Shown piece by piece: positions 45,920 through 53,802 of a DNA stretch of 64,000 bases. Each line of letters opens with the position of its first letter. The first letter of the stretch is position 1. Location: positions 94,656 to 158,655 of the forward strand of contig NZ_JAAOCA010000013.1 of the NCBI RefSeq assembly GCF_014694385.1, in the 5' to 3' direction. The notes below the pieces were generated by a model that did no database searches, was not told the origin of the DNA, and saw only the letters and a program-made list of their open reading frames with translations. The position numbers and the translations under genes are program-made. The stretch is from Pseudomonas typographi (GTDB taxonomy: Bacteria; Pseudomonadota; Gammaproteobacteria; Pseudomonadales; Pseudomonadaceae).

Positions 45920-46743
45920 CTGACCTCCGTTCGAGGGTTGAGCAGATCATTCAGACCGTTGCCCAGGTACATGAAACCCATGACCGCCAGGAAGATCGCC
46001 GCACCGGGCACCGCCGTCATGTACCACGCGGTGCGCAGTGAAGAACGTCCGGCGCCGACCATGCTTCCCCAAGAGATAACGCTGGGATCGCCCAGGCCAA
46101 GGAACGACAGTGAGGCTTCGGTGAGGATCGCCTGGGCGATGAGGATGGATGCTGCGACGATCACTGGCGCCAGGCTGTTGGGCAGGATGTGCCGCCAGAT
46201 GATCGCCGGGTGCTGAATGCCCATGGTCAACGCTGCACTGACGAAGTCCTGTTGGCGAACGCGCATGGCTTCGGCGCGCACCAGCCGCGAAATCTGCGGC
46301 CACGAAGTAATGCCGATGGCGAACACAATGCTGCCAATCGACGGCTGCAAAATGACCACCAGCAGGATGGCGAACAGAAAGCTAGGCATGGTCTGGAACA
46401 GCTCGGTCAGACGCATCAGGCAGTCGTCCACCCAACCGCCGAAATAACCGGAAACAACGCCGATCAAGGTGCCCAGGGCCACGGACAGGCCGGCAGCGCC
46501 GACCCCGACAATCAGCGAGATTCGCGCCGCGTGGAGCATGCCCGAGGTCATGTCACGCCCGAGCATGTCGGTGCCCAGCGGATAGCCAGGGCTCCCGGGC
46601 CAGAGGTTGGCCCGGGCGACGATATCGAACGGGTCGGCGGGGTAGATCAGGTTCGCTGACAATGCTGCGACGCATATCAGGGCTAGAATGATCAGCCCTA
46701 GGAGCATGGACCGCGCGCGCATGATGCTTTTGATCCGGTTCAT
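45916..46743 (-). CDS. Oligopeptide-type ABC transporter permease (DppC-like)
   Basis: 275 residues, inner membrane. Typical DppC parts: YPLGTDMLGRDMTSGMLHAA near the N terminus, the coupling sequence RQQDFVSAALTMGIQHPAII and LTEASLSFLGLGDPSVISWG. ATG 46743 overlaps the upstream stop as ATGA, which rejects a longer frame to 47016. Confidence 0.93.
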   Translation of the reverse strand: MNRIKSIMRARSMLLGLIILALICVAALSANLIYPADPFDIVARANLWPGSPGYPLGTDMLGRDMTSGMLHAARISLIVGVGAAGLSVALGTLIGVVSGYFGGWVDDCLMRLTELFQTMPSFLFAILLVVILQPSIGSIVFAIGITSWPQISRLVRAEAMRVRQQDFVSAALTMGIQHPAIIWRHILPNSLAPVIVAASILIAQAILTEASLSFLGLGDPSVISWGSMVGAGRSSLRTAWYMTAVPGAAIFLAVMGFMYLGNGLNDLLNPRTEVR

Positions 46744-47720
46744 GAACGAATCTCGATACGAGGGTCGAGCATCGCGTATAGCAGGTCCACCAGCAGGTTC
46801 ATCAGAATCACCAGGAATGAGCTGCATAGGAAAATACCGAGCAATAGATTGATGTCGCGTTGAAACACCGCATCGAATGCCAACCGACCCAGTCCGGGCC
46901 AGGAAAATACCGTCTCGACCACAATGGAGCCCCCCATCAGTGAGCCCAGTTGCAGGCCGGTGATGGTCACCAGCGGCAACAAGGCGTTGCGCAGCACATG
47001 ACGCACGGCAATGCACAATTCACTGATGCCCTTGGCGCGGGCTGTGCGCACGTAATCCAGGCCGTAGACTTCGAGCATGGCCGAGCGAGTCATGCGCACA
47101 TAAATCGACAGGTAGAAGAACGACAGGCTTAGCGCTGGCAGTGCCATGTAACGCAGTCTGTCGAGCAATGAAGGCCAGAAGCCGTCGACTCCGCCAATGG
47201 TTTGCATGCCTGCCGAGGGAAGCCAGCGCAAGTTGATCGAGAACACGACTATGAGGAGTAACCCGACCCAGAATACCGGCGTGGCGAAGCCGATGGTCGA
47301 CAGCGTGGAGATCACCTCGTCCAGCCATCGCCCACGGTAGCGCGCTGAAACGGCGCCCAGGCTGATTCCCAAGACAGCTGCGATGACCACAGCAACCAGC
47401 ATCAGCGTCAGGGTCGCCGGCACGCGCTGGGCAATGAGTTCGGCCACCTGCATGTTGTTCCGGAACGAATAGCCCAGATCCAGATGCGCCAGGTTATTCA
47501 GGTAACGACCGAACAACACATACCCAGGCGCATTCAGGTCGAACTGCTCACGCAATTGCGCCATGTACTCGGGGGTTGCCGAGCCCGATTCGCCGGCCAT
47601 GACGTCGACCATATCGCCCGGTGCCATGCGCAACAGCATGTATGAGCAGAGCACGATGATCAGCGCCACCGGCAGCAACTGCGCGAGCCTTCGCAGCATG
47701 TATTTGGCGAGGGCTGGCAT
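46740..47720 (-). CDS. Oligopeptide-type ABC transporter permease (DppB-like)
   Basis: 326 residues. LAQLLPVALIIVLCSYMLLR opens the first membrane segment; LDVRTARAKG-type coupling loop reads YGLDYVRTARAKGISELCIA, followed by GSIVVETVFSWPGLGRLAFD. Its ATG directly follows the SDR stop (47721). With 45916-46743 it forms the channel. Confidence 0.93.
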   Translation of the reverse strand: MPALAKYMLRRLAQLLPVALIIVLCSYMLLRMAPGDMVDVMAGESGSATPEYMAQLREQFDLNAPGYVLFGRYLNNLAHLDLGYSFRNNMQVAELIAQRVPATLTLMLVAVVIAAVLGISLGAVSARYRGRWLDEVISTLSTIGFATPVFWVGLLLIVVFSINLRWLPSAGMQTIGGVDGFWPSLLDRLRYMALPALSLSFFYLSIYVRMTRSAMLEVYGLDYVRTARAKGISELCIAVRHVLRNALLPLVTITGLQLGSLMGGSIVVETVFSWPGLGRLAFDAVFQRDINLLLGIFLCSSFLVILMNLLVDLLYAMLDPRIEIRS

Positions 47721-48530
47721 TCAGATCACCGGGTCCGCGCCGCCGTTGATGGGGACAACCGCGCCAGTGATGAAACTCGCCCGGGCGCTGGCCAGGAAAA
47801 GTGCCAGATCGGCGACTTCCTCGGGCTGGGCGAAACGTCCCAGCGGGATTTGCGCTTCGGCTTCGCGCAACGCCTCATCCTTAGTGATGCCATTGCGCGC
47901 GGCCTCCAGGGTGATCGCCTGATCGACCCGCCCGGTGTAGGTGAAACCCGGATTAATCGCGTTGATGCGAATGCCGTAACGGGCGTAGTGCCTCGCTAAT
48001 CCCACTGACGAGAGCAGGAGAGCGGCGTTGGCCGAACCGCCCGCGAGGTGAGTGGACGTCGGCTGCTTGCCACCGGTGCCGACGATATTGACGATTACGG
48101 CGCCCGACAACGGTTCGCCTGACTGTTTGGCGCGGTCGAGCAGTCGGCTCAGCACAGCATCCTGGGCATGAATGTAGGGAAAAAACTTGGCGTCCAGCGC
48201 CGCGCGCCAGGCGTGGGCGTCGAGCAGTTCAGGCTCGGTGCGGCGTGCGGCGCCAGCGCTATTGATCAGGATGTCGATCCCGCCCAATAGCGCTTCGGCA
48301 TCGGCAATTGCAGCCTCGGCGGTAATCGGGTCAGTCAGGTCTGCGCTGATGATTGCCGCCTCGTGGCCTTTTTCGAGCAACTGTTGGCGCGCGTTTTCCA
48401 GGGTTTCTGGGTTGCGCGCGATCAACGCCACCCGAGCACCCTGCGCTGCGAACGCGTGAGCGACGGCCAGGCCAATACCCTTGCTGGCGCCGGTAATCAC
48501 GACGTTCTTGCCGGTAAGTTCGAGGTTCAT
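47721..48530 (-). CDS. Short-chain dehydrogenase/reductase lacking the usual Tyr-Lys pair
   Basis: 269 residues. The cofactor motif TGASKGIGLAVAHAFAAQGA and ILINSAGA are normal for SDR proteins. However, in the active-site region the sequence is GKQPTSTHLAGGSANAALLL; where YxxxK is expected it reads GGSAN, so tyrosine and lysine are both absent. Similar sequences occur in a subgroup of SDR relatives whose reaction is unclear. It may bind NAD(P) without classical reduction, or use another mechanism. GGAGGA lies 7 nt before ATG 48530. It lies between the first binding protein and the permeases of the operon. Confidence 0.85.
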   Translation of the reverse strand: MNLELTGKNVVITGASKGIGLAVAHAFAAQGARVALIARNPETLENARQQLLEKGHEAAIISADLTDPITAEAAIADAEALLGGIDILINSAGAARRTEPELLDAHAWRAALDAKFFPYIHAQDAVLSRLLDRAKQSGEPLSGAVIVNIVGTGGKQPTSTHLAGGSANAALLLSSVGLARHYARYGIRINAINPGFTYTGRVDQAITLEAARNGITKDEALREAEAQIPLGRFAQPEEVADLALFLASARASFITGAVVPINGGADPVI

Positions 48531-48564
48531 GATGTGTCCTCCGAGTAGGGGGGGATGCACGCGG

Positions 48565-50160
48565 TCAGGGTGCGATCGAAATGTCTTTCAGTGATGACAG
48601 CGCGCCGTCGGGCTCGACGCTCACGCCTTGCAGGCGCTTGCTGTACACCGTGAAATTCTGCTGTTCAAACAGCGGAATCACTGGCAGGTCGCGCTGGGCG
48701 ATGCGCTGGAACTGATGGAAGTCGTCTCTGCGTCGCGCGGGATTGACTTCGCCTTGCAGTGCGGAGATGACCTTGTCCATCTCCGGATTGCTGTAGCGTG
48801 AAGCGTTGCTCCAGGGCACGCCGGGGGTGATGCTGGCCGAGGAGTACTGGCGCAGGCCGCCGATCTGCGGGTCCATCATGGGTACCCAGCGACCGGTATT
48901 GATGTCGAAGTCGTAGTCGTTGTAGACGCGCCTAATGAAGGTCGCGAGGTCTTGGGTGCGCACCTGAACATCAATGCCGACCTTTTTCAGGCTTTGCCGG
49001 ATGAACTCGGACTGATTTTTGAAGCCTTCGTGAAACGGCTGGTAATCGATATGCAGGGTGAAGCGAATCCCGTCAGTCTTGCGCGGGTAACCGGCTTCAT
49101 CCAGCAGTTTGTCCGCCTGGGCGGTGTCAAAAGCGTATTGCGGCACGCCGTCAGTGGTGTAAAAGTTCTTCAGCGACGACGGAATTGGGCCGGTCGCCGG
49201 CTTGCCCAAGCCATACCAGACCACGTCGATCAACGCCTGCTTGTCGATGGCGTGGTCTATGGCCTGACGGACCTTGACGTTGGCGAGGATCGGGTTGCGC
49301 AGGTTGAATTCGAGAAAAACGTAAGCGGCGGACGACTCATAGCCGCGTTTGGCAACCACTAGTTCTGGGTTCTGACTGAGCCTTTCTACATCGCTGAATG
49401 GCACCGAGTCATATGGCGAATAGAGCACCTCGCCGGTTTCCAGCGCGGCGGAGCGGGAGCTGGCATCAGGAATCACGCGGAACACCAGCTTGTCGACCTT
49501 CGGCTTGCCCGCCTCCCAATAGTCCGGGTTGCGTTGCAGTTCGATGTACTGACCGCGCACCCATTTGACGAATTTGAAGGGGCCGGTGCCGACCGGGTCG
49601 ATGTTGTGCGGGTTCTGTAATACATCGGTATCCGCGTACAGGTGCGCGGGTAGAATCTGTGCCTCATTGGCATTGATGGAGCTAAGGATCACCAGCGACG
49701 GTTGCTTGAGTTTGAATACAGCGGTGTATTGATCGGGGGTGAGGACATCTTCCAGTGCCGCGAACGTGGTGCGCCCACGGGGATGAACTTTTTTCCAGAT
49801 TTCCAAGGCTGAGTATTTGACGTCTTCAGCAGTGAAGGGTTTACCGTCGTGCCATTTGACGCCATGACGCAGATGAAAAGTGATGCTCAGACCATCTTTG
49901 GCGATGTCCCACGACTCGGCCAGACTGGGTTTGGGCTGCATGTTTTCGTCGTAGCTGACCAGGCCTTCGTAGACATTGTTAGCAACAACGCCGTTGGGAA
50001 AGTTGGTGTTGAATGCCGAGTTCAGGGCCACCGGTTCAGGCTGCACGATGGCATTGAGCACGGTCTGCGCGGCGTTAGTGGTCGGTACGTAGGCACTGAA
50101 GACGAGGGCGGCGGCGAAGGGGATTACAGCGACCATACGCCGGGGTAGAGCAGAGGACAT
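48565..50160 (-). CDS. Oligopeptide/opine-type ABC transporter substrate-binding protein (family 5), first copy
   Basis: 531 residues, periplasmic; signal peptide MSSALPRRMVAVIPFAAALV with cleavage near TNA/AQ. SBP_bac_5 landmarks: LSITFHLRHGVKWHDGKPFT, DPVGTGPFKFVKWVRGQYIE and VRQAIDHAIDKQALIDVVWY. It is the first gene of the operon and thus probably the most strongly made. Related copy at 37490-39070. An ATG at residue 9 is another possible start. Confidence 0.92.
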   Translation of the reverse strand: MSSALPRRMVAVIPFAAALVFSAYVPTTNAAQTVLNAIVQPEPVALNSAFNTNFPNGVVANNVYEGLVSYDENMQPKPSLAESWDIAKDGLSITFHLRHGVKWHDGKPFTAEDVKYSALEIWKKVHPRGRTTFAALEDVLTPDQYTAVFKLKQPSLVILSSINANEAQILPAHLYADTDVLQNPHNIDPVGTGPFKFVKWVRGQYIELQRNPDYWEAGKPKVDKLVFRVIPDASSRSAALETGEVLYSPYDSVPFSDVERLSQNPELVVAKRGYESSAAYVFLEFNLRNPILANVKVRQAIDHAIDKQALIDVVWYGLGKPATGPIPSSLKNFYTTDGVPQYAFDTAQADKLLDEAGYPRKTDGIRFTLHIDYQPFHEGFKNQSEFIRQSLKKVGIDVQVRTQDLATFIRRVYNDYDFDINTGRWVPMMDPQIGGLRQYSSASITPGVPWSNASRYSNPEMDKVISALQGEVNPARRRDDFHQFQRIAQRDLPVIPLFEQQNFTVYSKRLQGVSVEPDGALSSLKDISIAP

Positions 50161-50250
50161 CCAAGGTTCCCATCAGGCAAGGCATCGACCTCCCGGACTG
50201 GGAAGTGTCAGCATGTGATCGCGTTTTTAACTAGAAACCAAGCCCGTGGA

Positions 50251-50267
50251 CGCTTGTGGTTCAAGCG
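50251..50267. promoter_or_regulatory. Inverted repeat behind a TTGACA-like box, minus strand
   Basis: Reading the minus strand, TTGACA (50273-50268) is followed exactly by CGCTTG-AACCA-CAAGCG (17 bp). That is the spacing of a -35/-10 spacer, but the next hexamer (TCCACG) is a poor -10. It may be an operator in the operon promoter about 90 bp before the 50160 start. Confidence 0.3.
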
Positions 50268-50345
50268 TGTCAAGTGACGGGTTCGGCAGTGCGGGGAATC
50301 CGGTGGTCCGGTGCGACTAAATTAGCGAGCCTTATGTGCAATCGC

Positions 50346-50359
50346 CAATATCGATATTG
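50346..50359. promoter_or_regulatory. Perfect 14-bp palindrome in divergent intergenic region
   Basis: CAATATCGATATTG reads the same on both strands and lies inside a wider dyad with TGCAAT (50337-50342) and ATTGCA (50356-50361) as outer arms. It is AT-rich in a 440-bp gap between the 13-gene operon (50160) and the MmgE/PrpD gene (50600), a likely regulator binding site for one or both. Confidence 0.45.
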
Positions 50360-50599
50360 CATAAAGTTAGGTAGTGTTTTTCGCAATTTTTGACTGCTGT
50401 GTATCGCTATAAGCTTAGAACGTTGAGTGCGGCGGTACTTTGTCATGCAACGCCGCTCGACGACGGGGTTCGAGCAGGGCACTCTTCACGCTTCACATCA
50501 ACAGAGGGCAGTGGGCTAATGAGGGGGTATTGGCGTCAATGGCGGGAGGCAACTTCGGCTTGGTGGCTCGGTTCATTTTTAGGTGGGGAGCGCTGAAAA

Positions 50600-51961
50600 A
50601 TGCGTGATGACCCGATTGTTTTCCGGCTGGCTCATGCTGTGGCAAAAATAGACTTCACGGCCTTGCCGATTGAAGTCGTCGAGGCCGCTAAACACCTGAT
50701 TAGCGACTGCCTGCTGGTCGCCGCCGCTGGACAGTCCAGCCCTTTGGCCAACGGCGTTCGAGCGGCCATCACCGCTTCCGTCGGGTCCTGTCGAACCTGG
50801 TTTGCTTCCGATTTACCGCGTATGGGACCTCAGGAGGCCAGCTTCCTGAATGCCTACCACGCCGGGCTGCTCGGTTACGGCAGCATAAATGCCAAGGCCC
50901 ATGCCGACGCGGTTTGCCTGCCAGCGGCCTGGGCCGTTGCCGAACAGCAAGGACGCAGCGGTGCCGAACTGATCTGGGCATTTGTGGCGGGCAGTGAAAT
51001 CGTCGGCCGGCTGTCACACCACGCCAGCCACCGCAGCGCCGGCTGGTCACACACATCGGTGTACGGCTCTATCGGCGCTGCGGTGTCCGCCGGTGTCCTC
51101 TTGCGCTTGACGCCTGAACAGTTGGCGCATGGCATCGCCTTGTCCATCGGCCAGGCCGGAGGAACCCAGCAAGCGAGCGTGGAGTCGGCTGCCAGTCGGC
51201 GATTACTGCCTGCTTTTGCGGCGCGCAACGGCGTCTTTGCCGCACAGCTGGCAGCGGCAGGGGTGACCGGCCCACGATTCCCGGTGGAGGGGCAGTTTGG
51301 CTTGCGTGCTCTGTATGAGGCCGGTGACGACAAGCTTCTGTTCCAGCACCTATGGTCCGATTGGCGGCTGCTGGACACTTCGCTCAAGCCTTACCCGGTC
51401 TCCGCCTGCAGTCAGGCGGCGATCGAGGCACTCCTTCATCTGCAGCTTCAGCACGCCTTGGTCGAGGCCGACATCCTTGAAATCGTCGCCTACGTCTCGC
51501 CTTACATGTTCCGTTATGTGGGCGCCGAGTTCAGCCTTCAGGGCGATCTCGAAATGCTGGGACAGTTCAACCTTCGCTACCACCTTGCCTCGGCATTATT
51601 GCGTGGCCCGATGGCGCTAGCTCACCTGACCTCCGATGCCCTGATGGATGCAGAAGTCGCCAGGGTGGTCGGTAAGGTGCACCTTCGCGTGGATCCGCGT
51701 AATCGCAGCGATCTTGCACCGGTCACCCTGAGTGTAACCCGCCGAGACGGCTCGACAATCGAATACGTTCAGCAGCATCCGCCGGGATCGCGGCAGCAAC
51801 CGATGAGCGCGACGGCGCTGGCCCTTAAAGCACATCAGTGTGGGCTGCGAGGTGGCTTTGATGGCAGAGAGCTGCTGACCAAAGTGTCGGAGCTTGATCA
51901 GATTGCATGTCTGGGTGGGCACGCTGAAGCAATGGATCTGTTCGGGGAATTGGAGCGATAG
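50600..51961 (+). CDS. MmgE/PrpD family protein
   Basis: 453 residues, full length for the 2-methylcitrate dehydratase/cis-aconitate decarboxylase/epimerase family. Typical parts: LAHAVAKIDFTALPIEVVEA at the start, SFLNAYHAGLLGYGSINAKA near the active site and GWSHTSVYGSIGAAVSAGVL. Members dehydrate or epimerize small carboxylic acids, so the exact reaction cannot be assigned. It is transcribed away from the organosulfur operon with a shared 440-bp regulatory gap. GGGGAG is about 10 nt upstream of ATG 50600. Confidence 0.88.
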   Translation: MRDDPIVFRLAHAVAKIDFTALPIEVVEAAKHLISDCLLVAAAGQSSPLANGVRAAITASVGSCRTWFASDLPRMGPQEASFLNAYHAGLLGYGSINAKAHADAVCLPAAWAVAEQQGRSGAELIWAFVAGSEIVGRLSHHASHRSAGWSHTSVYGSIGAAVSAGVLLRLTPEQLAHGIALSIGQAGGTQQASVESAASRRLLPAFAARNGVFAAQLAAAGVTGPRFPVEGQFGLRALYEAGDDKLLFQHLWSDWRLLDTSLKPYPVSACSQAAIEALLHLQLQHALVEADILEIVAYVSPYMFRYVGAEFSLQGDLEMLGQFNLRYHLASALLRGPMALAHLTSDALMDAEVARVVGKVHLRVDPRNRSDLAPVTLSVTRRDGSTIEYVQQHPPGSRQQPMSATALALKAHQCGLRGGFDGRELLTKVSELDQIACLGGHAEAMDLFGELER

Positions 51962-52197
51962 GTTTCCCAGTTCTCGAATTTTTCTATTTCCAACACCAAT
52001 ATTCGGTGCAGTTCCATGGAAGTACCTAAAGCCTAGGTCAGGGGCAGTCATAACCGAATTCACCGTTGAGCGGCAGAATCAATTATTCATTGATCACGTT
52101 CGCTCACGTCAGCGGCATCAGAGATCCTCAAGCCGGTGCTGAACGGCATTCAGTGGCGACTCTCAACCTTTAGCTGCTTTCGTAAAAGGAAGCTTAC

Positions 52198-52349
52198 TGT
52201 TGAGGCCGATGCCGAATTGACCCATGTGCCGGCGTAAGGCTCACCCAACTCAATATCGGCACAAATCCAGCACAGACAACGATTCGCGACGAGTCAGACT
52301 GGGTCAGTGAAATTTCGGCAACTGTGTCAAATCGACATCGGCGCCAACA
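52198..52349. mobile_element. Miniature insertion element, copy 1 (IS21-like ends)
   Basis: 152 bp bounded by inverted ends: TGTTGAGGCCGATGCCGAAT on the left and, on the opposite strand, TGTTGGCGCCGATGTCGATT on the right. Further short copies of the GCCGA-TTGA pattern lie inside, as in the multiple end repeats of IS21-type elements. No coding capacity. Bases 52198-52343 match 62481-62626 in the same orientation with three mismatches. Naming it IS21-like is inferred from end structure. Confidence 0.65.
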
Positions 52350-52677
52350 GTGAGCGAGGCTTGGGTCTGGCTTGCTGAGGCACGGATGCTTGCGCGCCAG
52401 CTCACGACATGATTTTGTCTACACCCGCTTAGCTTCGCCGATCTCGAATTCAACTTCCAATTGCGGACGGCCAAGCACCCAGCCAGCAACGCAGCCATCG
52501 CCCACGCGCCTTGGAAGACGCCTGAGCTGGCGGCGTTGCTGTTTTGCGCGAGGTTTCTCGAGAGGCGGTGAGCATTCAGCGCCTGAACTGGGCGAGGCGC
52601 TGAAGCCCTGCGCGAAGTGATATGGTTAGGCGTCTCGTCCCTCTTCCCATCTGCCAGGCGCTGCCTCCAGCCATTCC
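52350..52677. other. Intergenic stretch with an unrecognised coding remnant
   Basis: About 330 bp between the miniature element and the LysR gene. A plus-strand frame ending near 52571 reads SFADLEFNFQLRTAKHPASN, then LAALLFCARFLERR, which looks protein-like but has no start and is not recognised. The rest may hold the LysR promoter. Confidence 0.35.
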
Positions 52678-53544
52678 ATGAAACCCACCTTCGACCTAAA
52701 CCTGCTGCGCACCTTCGTCGCGGTCGCACAAACCGGCTCTTTTATCGGCACCGGCACTCAACTGGGCCGCACGCAATCGGCGATCACCCAGCAAATGCAG
52801 AAGCTCGAAGCGCAATTGGGGCGCCCGCTGTTCCAGAAGGAGGGGAGGGCCAAGATCCTGACCGAGTATGGGCATCACCTGTTGCGCTACGCCCAGGACC
52901 TCTTGGCGATCAATGACGATGCGATGATGGCGCTTCAGGAAGCCAGCAGTGGCGGCATGCTGCGGATAGGCTCGCCCCACGACATCGCCGAATCGACGCT
53001 GGCGAAGATTCTCAGCCACACCGTTCGTTACCTGCCCAATTTGCAGTTGGAGATCAACATCGGGCGTAGCCCTCAGCTCATGGAGGCGCTGCACCGAGGT
53101 GAGCTGGACATGACGCTTTCGACCCGCCAGGACGGTTCCCTCGAAGGCTTTTTGCTGCACAGCTCGCCCACGCTTTGGCTGTGCGCGTCCAATTATGTGC
53201 ACAACGCTCAACTCCCTCTGCCTCTGATCCTGGGCGATGGCCGAAGCATTTTTCGCCGTTTCGCGCTCGATGCCCTGGAGCGGCATCGGCTGAGATGGCG
53301 CCAGGTGTATACCTCGGCAAGCCCCATCGGCATCAAGTCCGCGCTCAGGGCCGGGCTCGGCGTCACGCCTCGCAGCGCGCAATTGCTGAGCGATGACCTG
53401 CGCATACTAGGAGAAAAAGATGGGCTGCCGCCGTTACCCGACATTCATTACTACCTGTGGATTCGGCCGGGCAGTGTGAATCCCCTGGTTCGCCAGGTAT
53501 TCGCACTACTGCGAAACGCCCGAAATACAATTAGTCCATCCTGA
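52678..53544 (+). CDS. LysR family transcriptional regulator
   Basis: 288 residues. DNA-binding domain KPTFDLNLLRTFVAVAQTGS, then GRTQSAITQQMQKLEAQLGR; effector domain from about residue 90 (GGMLRIGSPHDIAESTLAKI). It lies 258 bp upstream of the rhodanese gene and points the same way as the whole cassette, so it probably activates it. The gap 53545-53802 is unusually AT-rich and would contain the promoter. Confidence 0.9.
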   Translation: MKPTFDLNLLRTFVAVAQTGSFIGTGTQLGRTQSAITQQMQKLEAQLGRPLFQKEGRAKILTEYGHHLLRYAQDLLAINDDAMMALQEASSGGMLRIGSPHDIAESTLAKILSHTVRYLPNLQLEINIGRSPQLMEALHRGELDMTLSTRQDGSLEGFLLHSSPTLWLCASNYVHNAQLPLPLILGDGRSIFRRFALDALERHRLRWRQVYTSASPIGIKSALRAGLGVTPRSAQLLSDDLRILGEKDGLPPLPDIHYYLWIRPGSVNPLVRQVFALLRNARNTISPS

Positions 53545-53802
53545 CAACCCATTAGCATTGCTTATAGGATGGCGGCTAGGCCAATGCCGTGATTTTAGAT
53601 TAGCTGTTTAAAATCAAATAGATAATAAGCATAGAGTTTTATTTACTCGATTCGACCCACATTTTTTATAAGCATATTTTTATTCCTTCTTTTACATGAC
53701 CAGAACGGCTGCCGACCATGCGCCTCCTTTGTCATATGGAAGAGTTCATACGATGCATGCCGCCCTATCACCGATGTCGCAAACGCGAGGTCGGACTCTC
53801 TA

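Noticed and set aside
52198..52349. CRISPR or REP repeat
   Set aside because: Only two copies 10 kb apart, with inverted ends and no regular spacing; fits a miniature insertion element better.
52304..52729. Minus-strand frame of 141 codons
   Set aside because: It runs through the miniature element and has no family features; it also overlaps the LysR start region.
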